Assembly (NCBI GenBank): GCA_020848545.1
Contig: JADLHZ010000012.1
Span: forward strand, 266,277-330,276
Source of the DNA: Deltaproteobacteria bacterium
Lineage (GTDB): Bacteria > Myxococcota > JADLHZ01
Length of the DNA: 64,000 bases
Direction: 5' to 3'
The translations under genes were made by a program, and so were the position numbers. Of this stretch, positions 8,294 to 17,947 are shown in pieces. How positions within the stretch are numbered: the stretch's first letter is position 1; every line of letters begins with the position of its first letter. Under the pieces are notes generated by a model. The model was not told the origin of the DNA. It searched no databases and saw only the letters and a list, made by a program, of their open reading frames with translations.

Positions 8294-10984
8294 CTACGCT
8301 TGCTGCTGCTGGATCAGGACTTCGCGCGGCTTCGCGCCGTCGCCGGGGCCGACGATGCCTTCCTTCTCCATGCGCTCGATGAGGCGCGCGGCGCGGTTGT
8401 AGCCGATGCGCATCCTGCGTTGGATCATCGACACCGACGCGTAGCGCTGCTCGGCCACGAACGCGACCGCCTGATCGTAGAGCTCGTCTTCGTACTCGTC
8501 TTCGCCGCCCATCGCGCCAGTGCCGTCGCCCTCTTCGCTCTCGCGCGGCTTCAAGATGTTCTCGTCGTATTGCGGCTTGCCTTGGGTCTTCAGGAACTCG
8601 ACGACGCGCTGGATCTCGACCTCGCTCACGTACGCACCGTGCGCGCGCATGAGCCCACCGACGCCGGGCGGCGTGAGCAGCATGTCGCCCATGCCGAGGA
8701 GGTTCTCGGCGCCGATGCAGTCCAAGATCGTGCGCGAGTCGTGCCGCGACGCCACCTGGAACGACATGCGCGCCGGAAAATTCGCCTTGATGACGCCGGT
8801 GAGGACGTCGACCGACGGCCGCTGCGTCGCGAGGATCAAGTGGATGCCGGCGGCGCGCGCCATCTGGGCGAGGCGGGCGATGCTCGTCTCGACCTCGCGC
8901 GACGCGACCATCATGAGGTCGGCGAGCTCGTCGATGATGATGACGATGTACGGAAGTTTTTCCGCCGGCGGCTTCGGCTCGGTCGGCTCCATGCCCGGCA
9001 GCGGCAGCGTCTCCTGCGCGCCCTTCTCGACCTTCTTGTTGTAGCCGGCGATGTTGCGGACGCCGGCCTCGCTGAGCAGCGCATAACGCCGCTCCATCTC
9101 TTCGACCGCCCAGCGCAGCGCGAGCGCCGCTTTCTTCGGATCCGTGACGACCGGCAAGAGCAAGTGCGGAATCCCTTGGTACACGCTGAGCTCGAGCATC
9201 TTCGGATCGACCATCAGCAAGCGCACTTCGTCGGGCGTCGCGCGGTAGAGGATCGACAGCACGATCGTGTTGATCGACACCGACTTTCCGGATCCGGTGG
9301 CGCCGGCGACGAGCATGTGCGGCGCCTTGCCGAGGTCCATGCAGTACGGCTTGCCCTCGATGTCTTTGCCGACGGCGAGCATGAGCTTCGACGCTTCGCC
9401 TTTGAACTGCTCGCTCGAGACGATCTCTTTGAGGAACACGGTCTCTCGGCGCTCGTTCGGGATCTCGATGCCGACGACGCCCTTCCCTGGGATCGGCGCC
9501 ACGATACGCACGCGCATCGCCTCCATCGCCATCGCGAGGTCGTCCGAGAGGGACGCGATCTTGCTGACCTTGATGCCGGCGGCCGGCAGGAACTCGTACA
9601 TCGTGACGACCGGACCGGGACGGATTTCGACGACGGCGCCGTCGATGCCGTAGTCCTTCAGCTTGCGCTCGAGCTTCTTCGCGTTCTGCAGCAGCTTGTC
9701 GCTGTCGATCGCGACCTTCTCCGGCGCGTCGTAGTTCAAGAGCGAGACGTCCGGCAGCTCGTACTTGGTGTTCTTCGGCTGCTCGATCGATCCCGACGCT
9801 TTGACGATCGCCTGCGTCTCTTCGTCGCTCGAGCCAGGGCGCGGATCGACGATCAAAGGGCCAGCCGCTGCGCGCATCGTCAGCTCGCCGGCCTTCACGT
9901 CGTTCTGCCACTCGCGCTCGGGCTGCTTCGCCAAGACTTCCGGCACGTCGGGCCAGGCGCCGAACTCGCCGGGCTCGTCGTCGTCGCGGCCGTTCTTGCC
10001 GATGTTGCCGAGCTCCTGCGGCTCGTCATCCAAGGGAGAGAACGCTCTCGGCTCGGGCGGCGCTTCCGGCTTCGCGGCCTCGGTCTTCGGCTTCGGCTTC
10101 AGTGGCGCGGCCTTCGGCGGCTCAATGCGCTTCACTTCTTTCAGCGCGGGCGGATCGATCTTCTTCGCGACGACCGGCTTCGGCAGCGCGTCGTCTTCGT
10201 CGTCGGCAGGCTCGCTGAGCGTCTTCTTGATCCGCGCCATGCGCTCGACTTCTTCCGCGATCTTCTCGGCGGCGCGCGCGTCGGCTTCTAGCTCTTCGGC
10301 GGCCTTCTTCTCCTTCGCTTCTTTGGCGGCGTCCTTCGCGGCTTTCTTCTCGAGCTTCTTCCGCTCGGCGCGCGCTTCTAGCCACGCTTGCACCGCCGTC
10401 CGCGAGCGCTCGAAGGTCCAGCGCCACACGTTCGCGCCGAAGGCCGACAGCGCGAGCGTCACCCGTGCGAAGGAAAAGTTCAGCGTGGCGATCGCAAACG
10501 CGATCAACGCCACGCTCAACGCGATCGCGGCGCCCGCACGGCCGATGCGAAACGACAGCGCTTCGACGATCGCTTCGCCGAGCCACCCGCCCTGCTTGTT
10601 CGCGAACGCGAAGTCGATGAGCGCGCTCGTGACGACGGCGAGCGCCATCGCGGCGAAGAGCTTCACCATGACGTGCTTCAAGTCGCGGCCGAGCAACACC
10701 GCGAGCCCGAACGCCATCGGGATCCACGCGATCATGTACGCGCCGACGCCCAAGAACTGATGCGCGAGATCGGCGATGGTCGCGCCGACGGGCCCGATCC
10801 AATTGTGCACGCGGCGCGCGCCGGCGGCGGTGTTCAACGACGGATCGCTCGGGTGGTAGCTGACGAGTGCGAGGCACACCATGAGCCCGAGCGCGACGAG
10901 CACGAGCCCGGTGAGCTCCCGCTTTCGCCCGAAAGATCCGTCTTTTTTCGGTGCCCTCTTCGCTTCCAGGACAGCAGTCGCCAT
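8294..10984 (-). CDS. ftsK: DNA translocase FtsK/SpoIIIE
   Basis: An 896-aa hexameric DNA pump that acts at the division septum in chromosome dimer resolution and segregation. The N terminus carries four membrane segments (about residues 20-190), then a charged Lys/Ala/Glu and Pro-rich linker (about 200-400), the alpha/beta motor domain with Walker A GATGSGKS near residue 560 and Walker B IIIIDELADLMM, the FtsK signature ILATQRPSVDVLTG, and a C-terminal gamma winged-helix domain (VAEQRYASVSMIQRRMRIGYNRAARLIERME read as two helices). The ATG at 10984 (MATAVLEAKR) is used because the frame upstream lacks any FtsK character and would cross the divergent promoter. Confidence 0.95.
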   Translation of the reverse strand: MATAVLEAKRAPKKDGSFGRKRELTGLVLVALGLMVCLALVSYHPSDPSLNTAAGARRVHNWIGPVGATIADLAHQFLGVGAYMIAWIPMAFGLAVLLGRDLKHVMVKLFAAMALAVVTSALIDFAFANKQGGWLGEAIVEALSFRIGRAGAAIALSVALIAFAIATLNFSFARVTLALSAFGANVWRWTFERSRTAVQAWLEARAERKKLEKKAAKDAAKEAKEKKAAEELEADARAAEKIAEEVERMARIKKTLSEPADDEDDALPKPVVAKKIDPPALKEVKRIEPPKAAPLKPKPKTEAAKPEAPPEPRAFSPLDDEPQELGNIGKNGRDDDEPGEFGAWPDVPEVLAKQPEREWQNDVKAGELTMRAAAGPLIVDPRPGSSDEETQAIVKASGSIEQPKNTKYELPDVSLLNYDAPEKVAIDSDKLLQNAKKLERKLKDYGIDGAVVEIRPGPVVTMYEFLPAAGIKVSKIASLSDDLAMAMEAMRVRIVAPIPGKGVVGIEIPNERRETVFLKEIVSSEQFKGEASKLMLAVGKDIEGKPYCMDLGKAPHMLVAGATGSGKSVSINTIVLSILYRATPDEVRLLMVDPKMLELSVYQGIPHLLLPVVTDPKKAALALRWAVEEMERRYALLSEAGVRNIAGYNKKVEKGAQETLPLPGMEPTEPKPPAEKLPYIVIIIDELADLMMVASREVETSIARLAQMARAAGIHLILATQRPSVDVLTGVIKANFPARMSFQVASRHDSRTILDCIGAENLLGMGDMLLTPPGVGGLMRAHGAYVSEVEIQRVVEFLKTQGKPQYDENILKPRESEEGDGTGAMGGEDEYEDELYDQAVAFVAEQRYASVSMIQRRMRIGYNRAARLIERMEKEGIVGPGDGAKPREVLIQQQQA

Positions 10985-10990
10985 GGCGCC

Positions 10991-11019
10991 AGAGTAGGCT
11001 TTTGTCCTACATCGGTCAA
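10991..11019 (-). promoter_or_regulatory. Promoter of ftsK, probably leaderless
   Basis: TTGACC (11019-11014), 17 bases, TACTCT (10996-10991), then six bases GGCGCC before the ATG. The geometry places transcription start at the first codon. An inverted repeat TAGG-N7-CCTA overlaps the spacer. Confidence 0.6.
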
Positions 11020-11063
11020 AAATTCGGTTGGTCACAAAGGGTAAACCGGAAGATGATGAGAGA

Positions 11064-13095
11064 ATGGGACGCCGGCTGACCTGGATCGTCGCTTTGGGAG
11101 CGCTCCTCGTGCTGTTGCCGTTGGCGTACGCGTACATCACGCCGAACGATCCGCAGTACCCCGGCACGACGACGACCGGGCAGTGGAACCTGCGGATGAT
11201 CGGCGTCGACAAGACGTGGAAGCACACGCGCGGGGCTGGCGTGAAGGTGGCGATCGTCGGGCAGGGCGTGCCGCTCGATGTGGATGCCGACGCTGGCAAG
11301 CCGAGCCACGAAGACCGCCCCATCAACTATCGCTCGAACCTCGACGGCGACACTGTTGCTGCCGGAGACAACGCTCCGCACGATGCGTCGGGTACGTCAG
11401 CGCTGATGCAACTTTCAATCATGGCCGCCAACACGAACAATGGTGTCGGCGTCGCATCCATCGCTCCAGAGGCGGATGTTTTCGTCATCCGCAATCTCGG
11501 ATCCGGAACGGATTTCGCCGAAGGCATCGACCTAGCTCGCGCGATCTCGCGCGATGGGGGCGCAGGTGATGGTTCTTGGTTACACGCAAGCATCACTCAC
11601 AGCCGGGGACACCGCCGCCTTCGATGCAGCGTTCGCCGGCGCGGTGGTCGTCGCGTCGGTCGGCAGCGGAAACTCTACGACGTCGATCGCTCTGCCCGCG
11701 AACTACTCGTCGATCATCGCGACTAGCATTGTCGACAGCGCGAAGACGCGTTCTTCGAGCGCCAATTACAACACGACTGCCGACGAAGTAGACATCATGG
11801 CACCGGGAACAAGCGTAATAACCATGACGACGGCCGGCGGATACGGCGCCACGAGCGGCGGGGCTGCGGCCTCCGCGCACGTCGCCGGCGTCGCCGCTCT
11901 CATCTACTCCCACTGCGCAAGAAAACGCGCGATCACGCCCGCCGAAGTCCGCACTGCGATACTCGGCAACACCGAGCTCATCGCGGGAAAGCTTGGCTAC
12001 GATCGCGAATACGGCAACGGCTTGCTACGCGCCGATCTCGCTTTGGAAGCGTTCCCCGAGTGCTTCGTCGTCGCGCAGAACGGCTCCGGGTCCGTGATGC
12101 AAGGACGCTCCGTCGGCATCAACCTGAGCGCGGCCGGCGGCGAAGGCGACACGCTGACGTACCAAGTCCAAACGCAGCCAGCCCACGGCTCGGTCACGCT
12201 CAGCGGCAACACCGCGACGTACACGCCCGCTGCCGGCTACACCGGCGGTGACTCGTTCACCTTCCGCGCGCTCGATCCGAAGCCGCACATTTCGAACACC
12301 GCGACGGTGACTGTCACCGTCACACCGAACACCGCGCCAAGCGTCTCCACTCCGACGGTCATGCTCGCCGGCGTCGCCGCTTCTTTGTCCGCGACCGCGA
12401 GCGATGCCGATCCGGGCGAAGTCTTCACCGCGACGATCGACTGGGGCGACGGCGGCGGCATGCAGACCGCGAGCGTCTCGGGCCCGAACGTCACCGGCTC
12501 GCATACGTACACGACCCAAGGCGCGAAGACAGTGACCGTCTGCGTGCGCGATCTCGCGCAGATCCCCGCGTGCGCGAGCACGACCATCAACGTCTCGGCG
12601 GCGACGACGTCGAATAGCGCGGACCTCGTGCTGTCGATCAACACGATCCCGGCCGAGACGCCGCTCAATCAAGCCGTCGTCATCACACTGAGCGCAAAGA
12701 ACCTCGGCCCGGCGAGCGCCAACAACGCGAAGGTCACGACCACGCTGCCAACCGGATCCGCGATCGAACCCGCCACTTCGGCTTCGTGCGCCGCGGCCGC
12801 AGGCGGCATCGTCTGCTCCACGAGCCAACTCGCTCCCGACGCATCACTCGCGTTCACGATCGCCGCGACCGCTGCGAGCGCCGGCGAATGGCACTTCAGC
12901 GCGAGCGCAACGTCCGACGAGAACGATCCCGTGTCGAGCAACAACACCGTCTCGGCCGACGTCGACATCCACCCTGCGAATCTTGGCAGTCTCAACGTTT
13001 CGACGACACCGAAGCGCGGGTGTCAGACTATTGATCCCTCGGGGCTCAGTGTGCTGGTCGTAATCGTTCTCGCTTGGAGACGACGACGGTCTTAG
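11064..13095 (+). pseudogene. Subtilisin-fold (S8) protein lacking the catalytic residues, with a frameshift; MYXO-CTERM-like tail
   Basis: The reading frame from ATG 11064 (signal peptide up to LPLAYA) shifts to a second frame inside a run of five G at 11556-11560; removing one G joins them into about 676 aa. The joined protein has the subtilase layout: a VKVAIVGQGV strand, a MAANTNNGVGVASIAP segment, VVVASVGSGN, and SGGAAASAHVAGVAALI. At these places the usual Asp is Gly, the His is Ser, the oxyanion Asn is Ser and the nucleophile Ser is Ala, so protease activity is not expected. Downstream come a cadherin-like/Big domain (GSVTLSGNTATYTPAAGYTG as its hallmark), a PKD-like domain (TIDWGDGG), a DUF11-type repeat, and a C-terminal GC-TM-RRRR signal like MYXO-CTERM. 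It may be a pseudogene or a functional pseudoenzyme broken by a sequencing error. Confidence 0.75.
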
Positions 13096-14933
13096 AACGC
13101 CGACCGGACGCATCGAGAGTAGCAGCTGTCCGCGTTTTTCACCCCATAGGTCCAGGTCCCGGTCTGAAAGTTGATTGCCCAGGGTGAGTACGGGTAGTTG
13201 CTATCTGCCGTGGAGGTAATCGTGCAGCCTCCCGGGGTGTTCGGGAAATAGGCCCCGTCGATCTTCGGTGTAGCAGGTTGCTTGTCATCAAGGATCGAAG
13301 CAATCTCGACGATGTTTGGCAGCCGCCAATCGCTGAAACCTGCCCAGCTATGCCCAGCGCAAATGTACATGCTTCCACTCCATGTGTTTACGAGACCGCC
13401 GCCATTGCAGCCGGACCCATTTTCTCCGGCCATCACACACCCAGTCCACATCAGTCCGGTGACCGCATCGTGCACAATCGTCTCTCCTGGGACCGGTTCA
13501 GTTCGTGAAAAGCGTGTCGCGGGAAGTGAAGCCGAAAACCCGCCCCGCACACATCGAACGCCGTACGCTGTGTAGCGAACGCTGTCGATCGCGAGAACAC
13601 CTCCGGCAAGATCAACCCGACTCGCCTTCACGCTGTCGGGAACAGAGATCGTCCAGTACGACAAGCTCGGAGTTCCTGGAAAGCTTGCTCCAACTCGAGG
13701 AGGCAGCGAATCGTGATGGATGATGGATTGAATTTCGAATCGGTCGGGCACGCGCCAGTCGGCGACGCCACCCCACGCCAAACCATCACAGTACGCGAGC
13801 GCGTCGGACCAGGTCAGCAACGACGCGCTTCCCGTTTCACAGGACGCGCCGCGCAAACCTGCAATGCAACCCTGCCATACCAAACCTGTCGTCGCGTCAA
13901 CGACAGTGGATTCTTCCTCGCTCAATCGGGCGAAGCGCTCGGAGTCTACGTGCGAGGTGTCCCAACCGAATTCCGCGTCTTCGCCGATCCCGGCACATGC
14001 GACTGGGCCGCTGTCGAAATCGAGACCATAACAAGTCCTCTGACCGCTATCTCCAAGGGGAAAGTGCGGCCCGGGCGGGTTGCACGATTGGTCCCCGCAC
14101 CCCGGCGACACGCACGCTCCGCCGACGCAGATGTCGTACGAGCGATCCGACGCCGTCACGACCTTGCACAACGTGAAATTGTTCTTCCCAGCACACGTAT
14201 CCGCCACGCACGTCGCTGAGTTGCACGTCAAACCGCCGTTGCACGCGTCGCTTTCGCAGCATGCTTCCGCGTACCCGCCGCACGACACGCAGCTCTGCGC
14301 CTGGCACACTTTCCCTTGCCCGCAACTGCCGGTGCACGCTCCACCGCATCCGTCCGAAGCACCGCCGCACTTGTTCGTGCAGCTCGGCGAACAACACGCA
14401 GCGTTCGCGCAAACCTGCCCGAAGCCGCAGAGCTCCTTCGGCCCCGTCACGATTCCACAGGAGTCGGCCCAGAAAACATGGCCGGTCTGACACACGCTCG
14501 AAGCATTCGCGGCGGCCGTGCAGGATCCTGCGACGAGCTCGCTCCGGCACCCCTTGCAGACACACGACACGACAATGTTCACGACGTCTGAATCGCCGAC
14601 GGTCCCGGCGCTCGCCGATACGCTGCAGTCCTGATCCGGATTCAGCGAAGCGTCTGCGACCGTGACGGAATACGCATCGCCTGCCGACAACGCGGTCGGA
14701 AACACGAACGGGCTCTCGCCGCTCAACGTGACTGTCTCACCGCCGTTGATCTGCACGACGATCGATCCAACGAGGCCGACGACGGTGCCGCCGACGCGAA
14801 ATCCCTCAGCGGCGGTGTCGGTCGTGTCCTGATCCAGCGCCTCGCATCCCGAAATACAAGTCGAACGGTGCCAAAGGATGCAGCCGTCCAACAGGCCGAG
14901 CGCCAGCAATGCCACGAACCCCCTGCGAGCCAT
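13092..14933 (-). CDS. Cys-rich lipoprotein with two DUF1566 domains
   Basis: A 613-aa lipoprotein (signal with lipobox LLDGC, Cys18). Residues about 45-125 form a beta-rich segment ending in CVCKGC. A cysteine-rich belt follows (about 130-290) with repeated CGG/CNGG motifs similar in style to the Cys-rich protein at 55 kb. The C-terminal half holds two tandem DUF1566 (Lcl C-terminal) domains, recognisable by TTGLVWQGC...WRVPDRFEI...GVRCVRG and VTGLMWTGC...DWRLPNIVEI...RCVRSAF. Such domains are common in surface proteins of predatory deltaproteobacteria and resemble adhesion or lectin-like folds; the ligand is unknown. Its stop overlaps that of the subtilisin-like gene by 4 bp in convergent orientation. 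Confidence 0.75.
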   Translation of the reverse strand: MARRGFVALLALGLLDGCILWHRSTCISGCEALDQDTTDTAAEGFRVGGTVVGLVGSIVVQINGGETVTLSGESPFVFPTALSAGDAYSVTVADASLNPDQDCSVSASAGTVGDSDVVNIVVSCVCKGCRSELVAGSCTAAANASSVCQTGHVFWADSCGIVTGPKELCGFGQVCANAACCSPSCTNKCGGASDGCGGACTGSCGQGKVCQAQSCVSCGGYAEACCESDACNGGLTCNSATCVADTCAGKNNFTLCKVVTASDRSYDICVGGACVSPGCGDQSCNPPGPHFPLGDSGQRTCYGLDFDSGPVACAGIGEDAEFGWDTSHVDSERFARLSEEESTVVDATTGLVWQGCIAGLRGASCETGSASLLTWSDALAYCDGLAWGGVADWRVPDRFEIQSIIHHDSLPPRVGASFPGTPSLSYWTISVPDSVKASRVDLAGGVLAIDSVRYTAYGVRCVRGGFSASLPATRFSRTEPVPGETIVHDAVTGLMWTGCVMAGENGSGCNGGGLVNTWSGSMYICAGHSWAGFSDWRLPNIVEIASILDDKQPATPKIDGAYFPNTPGGCTITSTADSNYPYSPWAINFQTGTWTYGVKNADSCYSRCVRSAF

Positions 14934-15108
14934 CGAAGAATGCTATACCGAGAAACCCGTTCCGCAAATCAAGCCCCGCATCCTAAGGAGGCCTCTGCTC
15001 CCGGCAACATCGAGGCCTGACCATCGGGACTCCCTCGCAGCCCTAAACGTCGTTGAACAACCGCGCCCCGTCACTTCGTCGTCAGGCGCAACGGGCGAGG
15101 CCAAAGAG

Positions 15109-15909
15109 TCAGCGCCGCCGTTTCAGCGCCGTCGCGATCCGGCCGCGGAGGTAGCGCTTCGGATCTTTCTCCCGTGCCGCGAGCAACTCGGCGATCCCGC
15201 GCTCGATGCGCGCCTTCACCTCGTCGCGCGTGCGTCGCACGATCACGTCGTCGCCCTCGCCTCCGCGGAGGTGCGCCGTCGGCACCGCCTCGCAGAAGTG
15301 AAAGTAGAGCCGCTCGGGACGAGGCAGCGGACCGAGGCCCCGCGCGAGCGGCAAGAGGACGTCGTCCCTGACGCCGAGCTTCCCGAGCAGCGCGCCGAGC
15401 GGGGTGCGCTTGATGTCGTCAGCGTCGAGGATGATGTCGAAGGCGTCGTCGACACCGACCGCGGCGAACGGCACGATCGTGCACCCCGCCTCGATCGCCA
15501 TCTTCACGAAGCCGGTACGCTCCTTCCAGATGAGCCGGTAGCGCTCGTTGCGCCGCTTGGCGACCTCGCGCGCGCCGCCCGGAAAGACGAGCAGACACTC
15601 CCCCTCCTTCATGAGCGCGCGACAGTTGTCGCGGGTGCCGTCGACCACGCCGTAGCGCGCGAGGAAGTCGCGCCAGAGCGGCACCCGGAAATGCGCGTGG
15701 TCGCCGAGCGGACGCAGCCAGATGCCGCGCTTTCGATACAGCCGCGCGAACAACAGGGGCACGTCGAAGACGCCGAAGATCGTGTGATTGCCGACGAACA
15801 ACAAAGGCCGATCGTCCGGAATGTTGCCCCAGCCGGTGAACCGCGGCGCGAGCACGGTAAAGAGCGGGTCGAGCATGCGCAGGCGCCGCGCCAAGCCATC
15901 CTGGGCCAT
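15109..15909 (-). CDS. DGAT2/MGAT-like lysophospholipid acyltransferase family protein
   Basis: A 266-aa acyltransferase-like protein. The segment LLFVGNHTIFGVFDVPLL has the Asn-His of the PlsC/DGAT2 active site, and LVFPGGAREVAKRRNERY with FVKMAIEAGCTIVPFAAVGVDD is typical of the DAGAT (phytyl-ester synthase type) branch rather than true PlsC. It likely transfers an acyl chain to an alcohol or glycerolipid at the inner membrane. The ATG at 15909 is preferred because the frame upstream (to 15954) adds only a polar extension. The flanking gaps (about 175 and 240 bp) hold no clear signal. The acceptor substrate cannot be deduced. Confidence 0.7.
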   Translation of the reverse strand: MAQDGLARRLRMLDPLFTVLAPRFTGWGNIPDDRPLLFVGNHTIFGVFDVPLLFARLYRKRGIWLRPLGDHAHFRVPLWRDFLARYGVVDGTRDNCRALMKEGECLLVFPGGAREVAKRRNERYRLIWKERTGFVKMAIEAGCTIVPFAAVGVDDAFDIILDADDIKRTPLGALLGKLGVRDDVLLPLARGLGPLPRPERLYFHFCEAVPTAHLRGGEGDDVIVRRTRDEVKARIERGIAELLAAREKDPKRYLRGRIATALKRRR

Positions 15910-16148
15910 GTCCGCAGCATGCCATAGCTCGGATGCGCCGCCGTGACGATCCACGAAAATCTGTCAGCCACCGCGGACGTCGGAAAGGCCGGCGATCAGC
16001 AAAGCGCCGAGCCGTGGGAGGGGGTCGGCGATACCCACCTGGGGCGGGCCGCACCCGTGCGCGTCGTGACCTAAAGACGCTCGAGCCCGCCTGGAACGCC
16101 GACGAAGCGCTCCTTTCTCTCGGCGTGCTCTTTGCACCCAGCAGCGTC

Positions 16149-17906
16149 ATGATCGCCCAACGCGCAACGCCTTCGCCGCGAGTCGCTCCCGAACCCGAAG
16201 ACGCGCCGCACGCTGCCCTCGCCGAGCTAGAGTTGGCGCGCGCCGAGGCAGCCGCCCACGCGGATCACGTCAGGCTCGGGCCGTGGCTCCTCGACCACGA
16301 GCTCTCGACTGCCGAAGAGAAGGAGCGCGCGCTCGCCGCCCGCTTCGGCTGCCCGTTCTTGCACATCGACGCTTCGGCCACGATCCCCGAAACCCTGCGC
16401 GAGCATGTGCACGCGCCGTTTCTGCTGAAGATCAGCGCGGCGCCAATCGAACAAAGCGACGAGCATGTCGTCGTCGTCCTGGCGGACCCCTCGAACCTCG
16501 AGAGCATCGACGCACTTCAGGCGATGATCGGCCACAGAAAGCTCCTCGTTCGCGTGGGCTTCGCCGAGGACATCGTCGCCTGCATCAACCGGTCGTACGC
16601 CCCGAAGTCGCCAATGAAGAACATCTTGCGTCAGCTCGGCGACGAATCGCCAAGCGAACGGGAAGCCGAGCGCGCGGCCGCCGGCACGAGCGACGAAGCC
16701 GACGGCGCGGCCGAGGTCACCGAGGCCGACAGTGCGGTCATCAAGCTCGCGAGCCAGGTGATCATCGAGGGCCTGCAGCGCGGCGCGTCCGACATCCACA
16801 TCGAGCCGAACGGTCCGAGCCGGCCGATGCGCATCCGCCTGCGCATCGACGGCGACTGCGTCGACTACCAGGAAGTGCCGCCACGCTTTCGTCGCGCGCT
16901 CGTCGCCCGCTTCAAGATCATGGCGCGCCTCGACATCAGCGAGCGCCGCAGACCGCAAGACGGCAAGATCAACTTCAACAGCGGCGCGCGCAAGACGGAG
17001 CTGCGCGTCGCGACCTATCCGACCGCCGGGGACGATGAGGACGTCGTCATGCGAATCCTCCCGGAGGGCGGCCCGATCCCGCTCGACGCGATGCACATGA
17101 GCGCGGAGAATCTGAACGCGCTCCGCACGCTCATCCGCAAACCCTACGGCCTCGTGTTGTGCGTGGGACCCACGGGATCGGGAAAGACCACCACCCTGCA
17201 CAGCGTGCTCGGCGAGCTCAACGGTCCGGATCTGAAGATCTGCACGGTCGAGGATCCGGTCGAGATCACGCAAGCGGGGTTGCGGCAAGTGCAAGTGCGC
17301 CCGCGCATCGGACTCGACTTCGGCACCGTGCTGCGCTCGTTCTTGCGGGCCGATCCGGACGTGATCATGGTCGGCGAAATGCGCGATCACGAGACGGCGC
17401 AAATTGCCGTCGAGGCCTCGCTGACCGGCCACCTCGTCCTGTCGACGATCCATACGAACACGGCGCCCGAAACGATCACCCGCCTCGTCGAGATGGGGCT
17501 CGATCCGTTCACCTTCGCGGACTCGCTCCTCGGCGTCATCGCCCAGCGCCTTGTGCGTGCCCTTTGCCCGCATTGTCGCGAGCGCTGCGCGCCTGGTGGC
17601 GATGAACACCGGCGCTTCGACGCGTTGCTTCGCAGCGTCGGCCGAGCGCCCGCCGCGCTGCCGCCGTGGCGTGGCGTCGGCTGCGCGCAGTGCGGCGGCA
17701 AGGGCTATCGCGGGCGTTTGGCGCTTCACGAGCTGCTCGTCGTCGACGACGCGCTTCGCCGCGCCATCGGCAATCGCGCCCCGATCGAGGAGCTGCGAAG
17801 GTTGGCCGGCGCGAGCGGCATGCACACGCTGCTCGAGGACGGGCTCACCAAGATCGCTGCGGGTCTCACCGACCTACGACAGGTGCTGAGCGTGTGTAGC
17901 CGGTAG
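16149..17906 (+). CDS. PilB/GspE-type secretion or pilus assembly ATPase
   Basis: A 585-aa AAA-like ATPase from the ATG at 16149. The N-terminal MshEN-type domain (about 20-150) is followed by the core: a ASDIHIEP segment, Walker A GPTGSGKTTT near residue 340, the Asp box, Walker B IMVGEMRD and the His box STIHTNTAPETITRL. A four-Cys zinc module (CPHC...CAQC) lies near residues 470-520. It powers type IV pilus extension or type II secretion from the cytoplasmic face. No pilC, pilM or gsp genes are nearby, so it is an orphan and its partner machine cannot be named. A longer reading frame extends upstream to 15933 but is very Arg-rich and unlikely coding. Confidence 0.88.
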   Translation: MIAQRATPSPRVAPEPEDAPHAALAELELARAEAAAHADHVRLGPWLLDHELSTAEEKERALAARFGCPFLHIDASATIPETLREHVHAPFLLKISAAPIEQSDEHVVVVLADPSNLESIDALQAMIGHRKLLVRVGFAEDIVACINRSYAPKSPMKNILRQLGDESPSEREAERAAAGTSDEADGAAEVTEADSAVIKLASQVIIEGLQRGASDIHIEPNGPSRPMRIRLRIDGDCVDYQEVPPRFRRALVARFKIMARLDISERRRPQDGKINFNSGARKTELRVATYPTAGDDEDVVMRILPEGGPIPLDAMHMSAENLNALRTLIRKPYGLVLCVGPTGSGKTTTLHSVLGELNGPDLKICTVEDPVEITQAGLRQVQVRPRIGLDFGTVLRSFLRADPDVIMVGEMRDHETAQIAVEASLTGHLVLSTIHTNTAPETITRLVEMGLDPFTFADSLLGVIAQRLVRALCPHCRERCAPGGDEHRRFDALLRSVGRAPAALPPWRGVGCAQCGGKGYRGRLALHELLVVDDALRRAIGNRAPIEELRRLAGASGMHTLLEDGLTKIAAGLTDLRQVLSVCSR

Positions 17907-17913
17907 GCGGCGC

Positions 17914-17941
17914 TCGACGAAGGGGCAAGCCCGGCTATACT
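17914..17941 (+). promoter_or_regulatory. Promoter of the 17,948 lipoprotein gene, probably leaderless
   Basis: TCGACG (17914-17919), 16 bases, TATACT (17936-17941), then six bases before the ATG. The -10 is strong, the -35 is a 4/6 match. Confidence 0.45.
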
Positions 17942-17947
17942 CACGAG

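Noticed and set aside
6089..10291. A 1,400-codon open frame on the plus strand opposite the lipoprotein and ftsK genes
   Set aside because: It is very Arg/Asp/His/Leu-rich with no domain and mirrors two real genes; long antisense frames are normal in GC-rich coding DNA.
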